Shown piece after piece: positions 1 to 12,318 of a DNA stretch of 64,000 bases (within the stretch, counting starts at the first letter, position 1; every line of letters starts with the position of its first letter). A model generated the notes under the pieces. It searched no databases. It was given only the letters and a program-made list of their open reading frames with translations, and was not told the origin of the DNA. The position numbers and the translations under genes were made by a program. The stretch is from Thelephora terrestris (lineage: Eukaryota; Basidiomycota; Agaricomycetes; Thelephorales; Thelephoraceae), in NCBI GenBank assembly GCA_015956445.1, contig WIUZ02000005.1:620001-684000 (forward strand), written 5' to 3'.

Positions 1-2314
1 CCAGAAATGGTCGACCCCCTCTCTCGAGCTCCGCCCGCGAGTTCGGGCTTCTTTAACAAAGAATCTTGCGATTTTAGGATCGACGAGGATCTTGTCAACT
101 CATACTTCGTACGTCATCGGTAACTGTCCTCCCAATGATGTAATCTATTAACTTACCACGAACTCGTGTAGGACTTTGGCGCTGGGTAAGAACGCTTGAG
201 ATGTTGTGATGGACAGGTCCAACAAAGATAGTGTCTACAGAACTTCAGGTATGAATGAAGCCATCGTGGAATGTTCTCACCTCATTGATGAGGAGGCGTA
301 TCCCCGCAGCGCTTTGCAACTCGCCAATCTTCTTCGTCAGAAACTCTAAGAGTCCCAATATAGCCCGCCAGAGTTCAATCCAATGGTATTCTGGGGCGGA
401 AGTGTGATCCCGAGGCGGAAGAGCGCAATTGAATGCACGGCGTACCTAGTCGTATCCCATGTTTCTGCAAGAAGGAGATCATCTGATGGCATATTCTTAT
501 GCACACTCTGTAATGAAAATGAGAGAATAATGGCGAATGCGGTCGGAAACGGGACGCTGAGGGGAAGATCAGGACGCACGTGTAGCAATTCACTTCAAGT
601 TTCTTGTGCAAGTTATGTCGTAGCCATAGCACACACGAGTCCAAAACTGCGCACATCGGAGGCCGAGGTCCTGTTACTATAGGTAACAATGGTATCCTCT
701 GGGATAATCGTGTAGCCTACATACCATCAGTCAGGGGGGGACCGATCTCACCTGTCGACACAACCTGATCGGGCGGGACCGTGGCTGACAAAAGGCGCTA
801 GAAATTTTGGGATTTTGTACCAGCCGCAACAAGATGTTCAACGACAGATGCGCGTATGCAACGGCCCGTGGTGACGCGGAGGAGGTTGCGTGAGTCAGAA
901 TGTATGACGACGCGGTAACGAGCGACAAGACGAGGACGTGTTCCTGCGAATCGTCCTCTTGGGTAAACGGTTTAACCAAAACGTCGGCGAAACTCTTGTT
1001 ATTATCGAGGAACTCGAACACTGGCAGCAGCACCGCCGCTGCCTCGATCGGTCTGCAACGTCCCATGTGTCACTTCTAGGGCATATGGGAGAATGACGAC
1101 AATCTCACTTACTGTTTAGCAAATAGACCTTTAGGCGGATCCGTGAAGACACGGTCCGGTTTGAACATGGTGACGATGGATCCAAGGGTGATCTTAGGAC
1201 ACGGAGGCGTGTCGTCAGATAATTCCTGATATTGCCTGGAAAAAACATTTGATCGCTTAACGCAACCATGTGCACCGCGAGGGGTGCATTTGATTCTTTC
1301 CTTACTTGACAACAGTTCCGACAGCAAAATTGGCCGCCCAAGCGATTGCTTGCAAAAGCTCGCAAGACTGCGTTTGCTTAATTTGAGCGATGTAGGGATT
1401 CTGATGTGCCGCATCGGACTTGTGGAAGTTTGCGAGCAAGGCAAGCAGTGTGATCGCTTCAAAGGTGTATTTTTGAGTGTCTGTGCCGAGGATGACCTAC
1501 GATATAAAGGGGGGCGGAAGTCAGATCTGCTAATTACGTCACGAAGAGGAATGCGGCGACGGACGTCGACGATAGCCGGAAACAAGTCCGTCCGGAGGAA
1601 ATAAGCCCCAGGACTGAGCTGCGCCAATCCAGACACTAGAACCAGTGCGAGCTGCAGCGCGCTGTGCTTGAGCTCTGTTGCTGCGGCGCCATCGCAGATA
1701 CAGTCGGAAATAGCAGATATTAACCCCTATCGGACGTCAATTCGACCGGCATCACGAAACAACGAGCGCTCCGCCCACCATGAAAAACTTGTCGCTCTGA
1801 CCAACATCGCCCGCAAAGACCGTCATAACTTCCCAACCCCCAAGGTTCTTTGCCAAAATACACCTTGCGGTCGCTGAAAACGTCTCGAGGGCGTGGATTT
1901 TCCGGGGATCATCGAATTCCATTGTCCGAGCGCACGTCAGGCATTTCTCCAATATCAAGTGCAGGACCGCCTACAGGACGGAATCAGGGTTTAAGTTCTC
2001 CTGCACCATGAAACACATCCGCACCTTTCCCCTTCCCACACACTCATCCCTGGATAAATTATTGAGGATCGAATACAAATAAGCGTAATCCACGTCGAGA
2101 GAGAGGAGATTCGCCCAAAACGCGTCGGTGATGACTTCAGTCGGGATCGTTCCACCAGGGGCGAGTCCCTATTCCACAAAGGAGATTTAGCCACTGAACC
2201 ATCTGGCGCGCGCACCGGCGGCAGAAACGGATTTCTAGTTACCAGGAACACCCTCGACCAAAGGGTAACGTATTTTGGGATGAATTTTACAGCGGGTTGT
2301 GGCAAAGCATCCAT
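1..2314 (-). CDS. ARMH3/DUF1741-like armadillo-type protein, 5' part (runs off left edge)
   Basis: Twelve exons can be joined in frame on the minus strand: 2314-2243, 2168-2025, 1970-1779, 1726-1565, 1496-1306, 1235-1113, 1052-752, 716-580, 507-446, 390-281, 234-157 and 104 to beyond 1, giving about 558 residues with no stop. Recognisable family segments are WEVMTVFAGDVGQSDKFFM, LAQLSPGAYFLRTDLFP, LLALLANFHKSDAAHQNPY, VLDSCVLWLRHNLHKKLEV and MISFLQKHGIRL. These match the UPF0588/DUF1741 family (human ARMH3/C10orf76), an armadillo-like helical protein linked in animals to Golgi PI4KB and GBF1. The start is the ATG before DALPQPAVKFIPKYVTLW. No catalytic motif is expected. The C-terminus lies outside the window. 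Family assignment is firm; the function in this fungus is inferred. Confidence 0.82.
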
Positions 2315-5300
2315 GAAAGACCTAGTGATTGCGGTTCGCGATGCTTTCAAGTCAGGACGTTCAGAGTGATCACCATGCCGTTCAATGGGATCAGCGAGTG
2401 ATCGAGATCACCCAGAAGTAGAACACGCATCGTGTCTCGTGTCCGTACCCCCTCAGTCCACATAACAACCCGTTCCTTCCCAACCACCAAGCCGACCGCT
2501 CCGCTTCAGGGCGCAAACAGAAAACCAAGCAACTCCGCTCTCAATTTTCTTTTCGGAGGTGCCGCACTGTGAAACATCCAGGTCCCGCGGAGCAACTTCG
2601 GATGTTTGAAAGTATCCCCTCAAGACTGAATACCATCTCTCGTGTATTTGTTGAGATGCCTTACGACTCGCTTTGGCGTTCAATTTTCAATCGTCGCGCG
2701 AGCGGGGAAAGGCACCTCCGGCCGTGAGCGACACCGCAACACCCGGGATCCAAGGTTTTATCCTCACCGTACCCGACCTATGCCTCGAAAGACACAGGCG
2801 ACGTGTACACCTCATTTCGGAATCCCGTGCATATTTTCTGGACCGGGTCGCCCTCTCAAGTGGTCCGACCCGCGTTTACGGATGACCCGTAAACTGATCA
2901 CTGCCTTTTTTGCTTTGTACTGGGAATATCTGCCTACCACAGGCTGCTTCCATGCTTGGCACGCATGGGCACACGCAATGAATGTTCCTCGCATTATTAC
3001 GCGAGGGATCGACATCCCCTTTTCCTCTGGGACGCGTCGGCTGCGGATTTGCATCCACTGCTCAACCTTCCCTACAGCTTGGCGGCACTTGTTGCCATCA
3101 ACTTTTCCCCGTCTTCCCTAGATCGCCTGTGTCTAAGTCCCTCGGTCGGCATTGAGCATCCGCGCGCGAAGCGTGACCTCATGTGGCCTCATTGTTCGGG
3201 TACGCAACTCCTTAGAGCCATGCGCGCGGCGCAGCCTCCACACTGTTCTCATGTGAAGTAATTCTTCTCACCATCACCTCAATGACGAAAGTTCTACTGG
3301 CAAATTCGGCTGGAATCGGAATCCTTCCGAAGCCCACCGTTATGGAGGCCCACTAGTGCCTACGGCCATGTGTAGGTGGATCGCATGATGCTTCGATGAG
3401 AGTTTGCAGATATCCCAAAGTCTGGCCATGTGCATGGTGAGAGATTTACAGATTGATCCCGCGATCCCCCCCAACGTAACCAACCCTATCATCCATTAGA
3501 ACCATGCGGGCACCGAGGACTTGCGGCTTTCGGCCCGAGGAACATCGACCAGGTATCGTCTATGCCCAGGGTTATTATGCAACCATAGCAGTGCAACGAT
3601 CAATCGTTGCCGTTGCTTCAAGTTCGTGTGAGAGATGCGCAACTCAAGTTCTCGGCTCTCGGACGTACCTGGTGGGGCTCAATGATGGGATAAGCTCCGC
3701 GAGCCCCCCCTGCGCTAGACCCGACCGATGTTCGCGGCTGCGGACAGCGATACATGTGGCGCATGTGTCTCACATCTCCATTCTAGGCCCCGCCGGGATG
3801 GCCTTCCGTTTCGATCGTTTCCGCGGGTGCGAGCCCGATGATGACTATACACACTTTCCAGCGACGCAGCACAAAATTATGAGACGAGATACAAATTACT
3901 GGTGTCAGAACAACCCTGGGGCGCGAATCTACGCTCCAATAACCACCGGATCATCACATTTGGCTCCTCACATCTTGATCGTAGAAAGGCTCCTCAGCCA
4001 CTTGATCGGCGAAGATTTTTGCAAGCTGTTTAGGGCACACGGTATAATGGCGAACGACCGGCGCGGTGAAAGGCGACCCTTTGATCGATGACGGCTCCGT
4101 CAATGTTGGGCGACCTTGAATCGATGAAGGCGCCGGTCAGGGATCGGGAACCGAGCCCAGGGCAGGAAGGACCCAAAGCCAAGGATGCGCCCCAAACGAG
4201 ATCAATCTGCAGGGTCCCAAATTCCCATATTTCTTTGTACCTGACGCCACGATATATACAGATGCCCGAAACAGGTTGCCGCCATGTGGCGAAGCATCAA
4301 GTGCTTTGTAAAACACCACAAACGAAGATCGCATCTCAACAGACTTCTCTCGCCACAAACATTCACACACGCAAAAAGCCCCACCCGATGGGAATTTTCG
4401 GCCGTGCGAGGTGGGAGGGGGGGCTTTGGCCTAATTTTACGCACGAAATTGCGGAGCGACAAACAAAGATCCTGTGTATGTGGGTTTCGACTCACGTTGC
4501 GGACTCCCTTCGAACTTACACTGAAACTCGTTCTCCCACACCGGCTTTCTTCTTCTCACCTACCGAGCTCCAAAAGGTCCGGGAGGTGGAAGCAGATGAC
4601 CCGGATATCAGGGGGATCGTAGGAAACAGCGAAAAGGTTCGTCATCATCGCACCGGATACGATCTCGATCAATCAGCCGATGACTCTACCTTCTCAGTTC
4701 TGCAATTACTTAGAGTCCCGGGCAACAATCCCGCCCGCCCGATGGAGGCGAGGAACAGAAACGAAAAAACCAAAACGAGGATTCGATGCTTTGTTCCAAA
4801 AGTCGTCAACTCCGGGGGGGTTGAAACGCTGACGCCAGGCTAGCACAGAATAGGTGTGGCTTGTCCAAGGTCTCGTTAGACGCACGCACAAAGTGTTCAT
4901 TTACGAGTGCTGTGAGACGTGTGATGCGTGCATAGCATGACAATGCGCAAAGTCATCAGCGTTTCCTCTGGGCTGTTCCTTCCATATGTGTATGTGAGTT
5001 AAAAAGCCCAGTAAGCACTCTCTGTGGCGAGTGAGTCAAGGACCTGGGAACGGGTGGGAAAGTTCACCCAGTCACCCGCAGTCATCTGTCATCCAGAGCA
5101 GCGACAAGGACGGATTGTGCATGTGAACTCTGAAAGGCGCCGTTTAACGTTTACCAGTTGCTGTACGCTCCTAGGAAACAAGAAAACCGAGACAACAGTG
5201 CGGATGTGACGAGATATGTCATGATCACAAGAGCTGAAACTCTGAACGGCCTCCATGTGGCCCGAATGAAATCCACGCCATATGATGCAGTTTGGAAACA

Positions 5301-8300
5301 ACAAAAAACCGCATAAACCGATGAGCCACCAGATGGCTCACGCGCGTTGTGATACTGAAGTACTCATGAATAGCCATGATGCCGTGGATTGTGGGGCGCG
5401 GTTTGCCCCCTTCGCTCGAACCCAAATTGCATAACCGCGGGGGACGAAATGGGCATAGGGCCAACACGATGGCCTGAAACGATCCAAGTATGGAATAATA
5501 ACCGTTCGGTCGTGGCACCACCCTTCTGTTCATGTCGCAAACCTTGCTAAGTTATGTGCGCCCACTTTGGTGATCGGGCTTGGTTTACGACACAGGTTAC
5601 GTTCGTGCACCGGTTTGCCCACCTTCCAACTTTTGCTTAATAACGGAAACTCGGGGTATACAGTATGCCTCAAGCCGGGGGAATGTTATCGGGCCGCGAG
5701 ATTGTATACTTATCTGTTAAAAGGGAGTCTGAGGGATATGTTATGTGCGAATTTTTTTTCTTTTTTTGTTCCGACGGAAGAAATGGTCCGCGCCCCATCA
5801 CCGCGTTCGTCGTTCGATATCAAATCGCCTCAAAATCGGGATCAGATTTCGAAATAAGGAAGAAGAAAGAAAAAAAAAAGTCCACACGAACGATATCGAG
5901 ATTGCCTCCCGCGGAGCCTTGAAGGCCGTCGACGTTGAACGAATCACAGGTTCCTAGCTGTTGCGTAATTTAAAAAAAATCGGTTGACCACAAACGGTGC
6001 TCGCTTCGACGGAGGAGCCTCAGCGTAATCTGAAGTTTGAACCACCCCCCCTGACCGTGGATGGGGCGCGGGTAGCGTATTTCCGCTCGGAGAATTGTTA
6101 TTTTAACGGCATCTCAACCGAACGCATGGCGACCCTCCCCCCAAGTCTGCGGCGCGTCATAGGATTTCCCCCCCCCCCCCCTACCCGAAAAAAAACCGAA
6201 AAGTGAGAGGATCACCAGATGCCGCCTCAAAGTCAAAAAGAAGCATGTATTTTTTATATAACACGGAAGAACAATTGGGGATGAAGCGTAATCTGAAGAT
6301 CTGTGAAGCCTCTCTCCGCGGATCATGCACATCCTTCACTACACGGTTTTCCTTACATACGCCGACACACACCAACGTTAGCCTGTCGAACAGACGTTCG
6401 GGACCGTTTCGTGATTTCGGGTTCCTCGATTTTCAATGGATCACGGGGAGTGGAGGAGAGGAGAGAGAGCCTTCTGACCGTTACCATCTAGTCTCCAACG
6501 CCTTGGGAAATTTGACAGTGCGCGCCGGCTCCAAGCCCGTTATGGCATCAGCACCCTTCCACGGAGGGAGTGGAAACCTTTATACTGTCGTGAAGGCTGC
6601 GGATTGACCTAAGGCGTATATCCCAGCCAGTGCATAAGGAACTTGCTTTGGTAAATCTGGAGAGGGTGCTTCCGAGCCCTGTCTCGGGGGCGGCAACGCG
6701 AACAGAATAAGCCTTACAATAGAAACCCTATTCCTTTTGCAGCTGATAGTACGTCGGTCTGTTCGGGCGACAGCGACATGCCAGTGTGTACCTCAAGGCG
6801 GGCCCGACGTCGAGAGCAGTTCATCACAGTGGAGATTATCTGGTTTTTGTCGGAGTGGGGCCCACACCACGATCCATCGCGAGCCTTCCTTCCCCCCCTC
6901 ATGATCAGTACACATAAACGCGGTCTCTCGTGGGGTCGCCGTGCGTTCTGTGGTTCCTTGAGCGTGACCACCACCCAAAACAGAATCTCCATCACTCGAA
7001 CGACACCAAATTAGAACACCCCTTTGGCGTATGCACATGGAGAGGGGGGGCGATTGAGGTAATAGCCCGACGTTCGATGGCCGCCGTTTCGTTGGTTCTG
7101 GGAATATTTTGGCAAACGACTGGTGACTTGTGGGCGTGATCGATACGTTGTTAGATCCGTGCATCAGCAGTTCCATATAGACCATTGGATAAGTGGTTGA
7201 AAGTATTATGGGAGGGGTGGAGGGCGGTCTGCTCCTTTTGAACGTCGCGTTGGCTCACGGCATGTGGGATCTCCAACGTCCCTCACGCGGGATAAGGACG
7301 GCAGTACGATCAAAGGGAAGCACCACGAGGCTCTAGCCCCGTCCTTCTATCACAGCAGCCGAGAAGGCTGGTGTAAAGATTCCAGAGATGGGCGATTCGC
7401 CCGACGGCGCGTCTGTTTTTTTTTACACCGAACCTGTTGTCGGCCGGAAGTGAGCCACTGGAGACAAAAACCTGTTTGGGCGTGGAACCGCAAGCGCGAC
7501 CGGGCGGAGACATATATCCAAGCACCGCCTTCTATAGTGGATTCACGCGTTGCCGAGTTCTGGTTGCCAGCCACCACTAACACGCATCCGGCGTGTCAGC
7601 CGTCGGCCAGAACCCCAACCCGAACGGTTTTTGTTGATCCGCTTCGAAATAGACCGTGGGCAAAAAAGCGGATCGAATTCGGTCAATTGGACCCGCGGCA
7701 ATCGTGAGGGGGGGGGGGATGAGTGTCCCTCAAACCCGATCTCGAGCAATTCGTCCACGGTCATACACGGGGAAGGGGAGGGAGATATCAGCAATGCCGA
7801 CTCTCTAGCTCCCACCTCATCTCGACAGATGACAATAGCTTTTGCTGATTTTCTCTGCCTCCAAGCATCAGGGGCAATAGAGTAAGATGGGTACCATCAA
7901 GGGCGGGTTACGCGATGAATTCAGCGTCGCAATACAAGCCTCTTGAGCGAGAGGTACTACCTCGGGCAATGGCTGGGGAAATTGAGTTGAGATGCGGGGC
8001 GGGAGGGGGTGAAACAGAACTCCTGTTCCTCCTACGGTAGGGGGGTTCAATTGACTGGTACGATGTAGCCTTCTAGATCCGCATCCGACTTTGCATGGTA
8101 TTCAAAACTGCGCGTGTAGATATCGGCCGTCGAGAGGGGTTTGTAGGCAGTGTCTTTGAAACAATATCTGCGTCGCACGCAACGCTCGTCCCACGATGCG
8201 CGCCGTACACAGAATTCAAGATGCGGAGAAGACTTGAGGTCGTTGGAAATCAATGACGACAGTGATAGATAGTGGTATTGAGAGGATGTCACCTAATCGC

Positions 8301-9817
8301 TCTCCTTCTCGTACTTTGCCTATTCAATCGGCCAGATGGGGAAGGGTGGAGATATCTTGGATCGAGGCCGTTCTTGTGTTCTAAATTGCATCCGATTCTG
8401 CGGTCACTGGTCCCTAAGCTGACTGAGGTAAACCAAGAGAGGGAGAGCGCGGTTGCTGAGGATTACCAAGCAGGGAGCAGAGATCGTCTTACTCGGAAGG
8501 GTCGGAGCGAGCACGGTCAGGAAACCGCAGGTGATTAGGTTTTGTGGCGAAGATGAGAAAGGTCAGGAAAGCCCTGTGGCCCACAGCGGGATCCGCACGA
8601 TCTCGCTTGTGCGGCACAATGCGGGTATCAGGACCAGAGATGGAATGAGAAGACAATTGGTGAGAGATCTGGCCATCGCTACGAATCGGACGTAGCGTCG
8701 TCTGCTCAAGTGAAGGGGGCTATGCAGAATCATATGGTGAGCGACGGGGTTTCCTGTTAGACCGAGTGGGAGGTCAGAAGACTGGTGGAACAGCGACTAG
8801 TGAGCCATGGACCGTGCTCGTGGGACGACCTGATGGATCCGGCAGAGAAGGTCCGCTGTAAAAAGCAGGAGTGCAATCGTGTGCTTGTCTGGGATGTAGT
8901 ATTGCGTCCGCATGCTAAGGTTCGAAAGATGTGGTAACCGTAAGGTGGATAAGCTCGGTATTGGTGTTTTTCAAACTGATATTTAGTGTATGTTGTGCCG
9001 TTCTCGGTATGACGTTTTCTGTGGGAGAAAATTTGTGAAGGAGATTTGATGAAATGAAGAAGCAGTTTCCCAAAGAACGATGGATAACCCGTTTTGTTAC
9101 TGACGAATAAGGAGATTCGTGTTTATGGGTTACAGCATTATGAAACAGCGTAACGATTAATTAACAAGAGCGTGAGTTTTTTAGACGCATTAAAACGGGC
9201 TGGGACCAAATAGATCGAGGGCAGTGACTGTGGGTCAGCGCGAGCGAGCGATCGAGTCAGCCTCAGGACGAAAGGAGGTTGGGAACCGAGAGAACGGAAG
9301 GGTGACGGGCGGAAAGAAAAGAAAAAAAGAAATTGAGCTCACGAAACATCTGTGAAATGATTATTTTTGTGATGGAATGCGACGGACGCTCGTATGAAAT
9401 ACAGCCTGGTGCAGGATCAAGGGACAAGCCAAGGGGCAGGGAAACAGACGGTCGTTACTCGGCAAAGCAGGCGGTGTCCAAATCTTTCTCATCTCAAGCT
9501 TTTTTCCGCCCGCCGCGTCTCATCCGAGCCTTATGTGTTCTTCCCGTCGTTGCGATCCTGTCAAGGAATCATTTAGAGTTGCCGCACTGATTCAAAACGG
9601 TATAAAACACGTCCTCAGCTTCAGTGTCTCCCTCCCTCACTCGTCCCCGGGTTTCATCTCTTTCTCTCTCTCCTCTCCTCCCCTTCTCTTTTCCGTTTTC
9701 CTTACCTTACTTCGCCTTAGTGGGTTTTTCGTTTCCAATCATTCCGGCCCCGGCTAACCTTGCTTAACATCTCAAGTCCGTGCCGGTATACAGAGTATAT
9801 AATCTCCAATCTCCGTA
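2315..9817. other. Gene-poor region of about 7.5 kb
   Basis: I see no convincing gene here. Open frames on both strands are short, lack family motifs and cannot be chained through plausible introns. Simple-sequence patches are visible: a C run near 6168-6182, a G run near 7708-7718, A/T-rich runs at 5750-5880 and 9315-9332, and a pyrimidine-rich stretch at about 9620-9720 leading into the next gene. The 13-mer GCGTAATCTGAAG occurs near 6023 and again near 6284. It could be decayed transposon or gene sequence, but nothing identifiable remains by eye. Confidence 0.5.
9796..9803 (+). promoter_or_regulatory. TATA-like box before the prenyltransferase gene
   Basis: TATATAAT lies 15 nt before the chosen ATG at 9818, after a long C/T-rich stretch (about 9620-9720). 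Pyrimidine tracts near transcription starts are common in filamentous fungi. The box is close to the ATG, so transcription may start upstream of it; the role is a guess from position and sequence only. Confidence 0.25.
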
Positions 9818-11209
9818 ATGGCCCTCCCACCTTCCACCCAACACTCTAATCCTCACATGGTGCGCTTCCTCATTTTATTCCCCCATGACGCTCGTCCGAC
9901 TGAATGCCCTCCCCTCTCAAACAGACGCCGAAGCGGAACAAGTTCTGGTGGCGCACAATCGGACGTGCCTTGTCCACGCTGCTCTCTCGATCATCTTACT
10001 CGGAAGAAAGAAGGGCTGAATACGACTCCTTCTTCCAAACCTCCGTCGCTCCCCTGCTCGGCCCAACTCCCGACGAATACTCTTCCTCGCCCGTCTCTTT
10101 CATGTGTGACGATCATACCCCCGTCGAAATCGGCTGGGTCTTCAAGTCAACCGGCGAAACCTCCGTTCAGTACGCCTTTGACGCCTTATCGTCCACCGAC
10201 GGAACCCCCTTCTCCCCGGAACGAAACCTTCTCACCCTCCAGAGCCTCGCTATCGCCGGTCAATGCCAAGGCTTCGACATGACTTGGACTCGGAAGTGCA
10301 CCAAGTCCCTTCTCTGGCCATCAAAATCATTACCACAGGACCTTCAACGGGTTTCTCAGTTCTTCATCGGTAGCTATCCCCGCTCTGTTCTCAAACTGAA
10401 ACCGCCGCTTACGTTGTTTGTTCCGTTCATATCTAGGCGTTGACCTTGCGCGTGCCGGCATGGGTTTGAAGGCCTATTTCATTCCAAAAGTTCGGTCGCA
10501 GGTCACTCTTCAATCGTCCATGGACATTCTCACGGCAACAATCAAAGATCTCGGCATGGACCTCCCGTGGTCGAAAGCGACTTCGTATTTCTCGACGCTG
10601 CCGGCCGAATACAACGTAGAGCCTGTGCTCGCAGCCGTGGACTGCGTACCCGACGCCCAAAACAGATTCAAGGTTTACGTTCGGACGCAGGCTACCCATC
10701 TTTCCGCGCTTTGCGACATGCTCACTCTGGGAGGGCAGTTGCAGGGACCCGCCATCGACGCCACCCTCGCCAAGCTCCGAGAACTTTGGTGTGCGCTGTT
10801 TGGGCCCATCTCAGATGAGACTTCCGCTGAGCACATTGAATCGAACGCTGGTCCCACCGGTTTCCTCTTTTACTACGAAATGGCCCTCGGGAACTCTTTA
10901 CCGATTCCCAAGATCTACATCCCCGCCGCCCGCTTTCTGAAAAACGACGGCCACGTCGCCGAGGTTGTTTCACAATTCGTCGGAAGCACTTACCACGATG
11001 ATGTTGAGAGATTATTGTGAGTCGCCCTCTCATTTCGCCCCCCCTCGTTTTCGGGCGCAGTTCTGATTTCATTTCGTTCCATCCGCAGCCCTCATCGCAA
11101 GATTGAATCTCGCTCGGGGATTCAGAGTCATATAACCCTTGCGGCGAAAAAGGGCGCGTGCCAGATATCTTCGTATCTTAATCCCGAGGCTTTCTCGCAA
11201 GATTCCTGA
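9818..11209 (+). CDS. DMATS-type aromatic (indole) prenyltransferase
   Basis: Four exons (9818-9859, 9925-10369, 10437-11016, 11089-11209) give 395 residues, near the usual 400-460 of the family. DMATS enzymes transfer a dimethylallyl or longer prenyl group to tryptophan or another aromatic acceptor, using a soluble ABBA barrel. Visible landmarks in order: NKFWWRTIGRALSTLL and SVAPLLGPTP near the N-terminus, the acceptor-binding Glu in TPVEIGWVFK, GFDMTW, KAYFIPK, RFKVYVRTQ, PKIYIPAARF and the terminal SSYLNPE. The Lys-x-Tyr pairs and the Arg expected to hold the diphosphate are all present, so the enzyme looks intact. The start is chosen upstream of a 65-nt intron; an in-frame ATG at 9904 lies inside that intron and is the alternative. 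The acceptor cannot be predicted. In fungi such genes usually belong to secondary metabolism, and an aldo/keto reductase lies 2.8 kb downstream. Confidence 0.9.
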
Positions 11210-11270
11210 GGGCGATCATACCAAAAAAAAGCATTCATGGTCATTCTCACTATCCCCTCCCTCTCACCCG

Positions 11271-11320
11271 CAATCGACGCCGCAATCGACGCCGCAATCG
11301 ACGCCGCAATCGACGCCGCA
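11271..11320. repeat. 12-bp tandem repeat (four copies plus partial)
   Basis: The unit CAATCGACGCCG is repeated four times without change, followed by a partial copy. It lies about 60 bp past the prenyltransferase stop, inside its likely 3' untranslated region. The identical copies suggest recent slippage expansion. An open frame runs through it on each strand only because the unit is a multiple of three; neither looks like a gene. The rest of 11210-12123 shows no gene. Confidence 0.9.
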
Positions 11321-12123
11321 TTACCCCCCCCACTCCCTGGCGGATCCCCCTGACGCTCACCGGACACGGACGTTCTTCATGTATTTACCCTTCTAATCTT
11401 TTTGTAGCAACCATCACGTCTCTTGCTTTATCTTCCTCGCATGTTCTCCGTAGATGCATCTTAATTTGTCCTCATAACTAATGGGCTGCTTTGACATGAA
11501 CTGTATTACTAGTACATAGCGCGCCTCAATCTGTTCCCCGCTCTCTCTTTCTTTTCTTAGATATCGATATCCTCCGTCCGTTCTAGAGAACCGCTCTGGT
11601 CCTTATTCGTTCGACCTTCGCTGTTTCCATACCTTTTTTACTCTATTATTATTCCCTATCTTAGCCCAAAGTACTCTATAATCCCACCGTATCTGTGTAT
11701 ATACCGCTCCGCTACCTTTTTGATAATGGAAGCTCCGTTTTCCTCGTTTCAAACCCCAATCCGAACTGGATCCTTTGACAGGTCGACGGCCGGAGAACTA
11801 CACGCGAGCTTCCTTCCCACAAGCGACGTCGACGAACGCCGCTGACAGATGAGGTTAACCGTTCTAGGCCGTTCCTTTCTTCTGGTCTCCACCCTCTCCG
11901 CGGCATTTCCAAAAGAAGAGTACAAGCCCAAAGGTTCGCCGCTCGGTCGCTAAGGTTAACCCTCTTCTAGCCTCTAGCGCTAAACCTTGTTTATCCTCCT
12001 CCCCGGAAGCAAATCTCTTTCTAGTACCCCCCCGTGACACGTCTTCCCTTACTCAACAAAGTTGGAAGCGAAAAACGAGCGGAGCTCACGATTGCAAAAA
12101 AAAAAAACACGGTCAGAGGGTGA

Positions 12124-12295
12124 CTGGGTGACTATCCACACGGCTCTACATGGTTCTAGACATATTTTTCGAGCCTTTTAAGGGAGATGATGGGACCCCG
12201 ACCGCTCTGTAGGGTCAGGAACACCGCGAAACTCGGCAACTGGCACCCTTCTACGACGGATATAATTATGTCTAGAATTGTGGATAGTCACCCAG
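12124..12295. mobile_element. MITE-like element with 17-bp terminal inverted repeats
   Basis: CTGGGTGACTATCCACA at 12124-12140 is matched exactly, in reverse complement, at 12279-12295. An inner, imperfect arm (TTCTAGACATA near 12155 against its complement near 12265) extends the symmetry. The element is 172 bp and non-coding, so it fits a non-autonomous DNA transposon. I cannot see a clear target-site duplication: the flanks read GAGGGTGA on the left and ATCCTC on the right. No second copy was noticed in the window. The right end lies only 23 bp beyond the stop codon of the minus-strand gene next to it. Confidence 0.7.
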
Positions 12296-12318
12296 ATCCT
12301 CTTTTTTTTAATTTTATT

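Noticed and set aside
3504-4843. Two long plus-strand frames (195 and 251 residues)
   Set aside because: Composition looks random, no motifs, no intron logic linking them, and no hydrophobic or domain pattern.
6168-6182. C-run as a telomere-like tract
   Set aside because: A single homopolymer without the TTAGGG/CCCTAA unit of fungal telomeres.
11139-11396. Ser/Pro-repeat protein over the 12-bp tandem repeat
   Set aside because: It overlaps the prenyltransferase end and reflects the repeat; the opposite strand gives an equally artificial Ala/Ser repeat.
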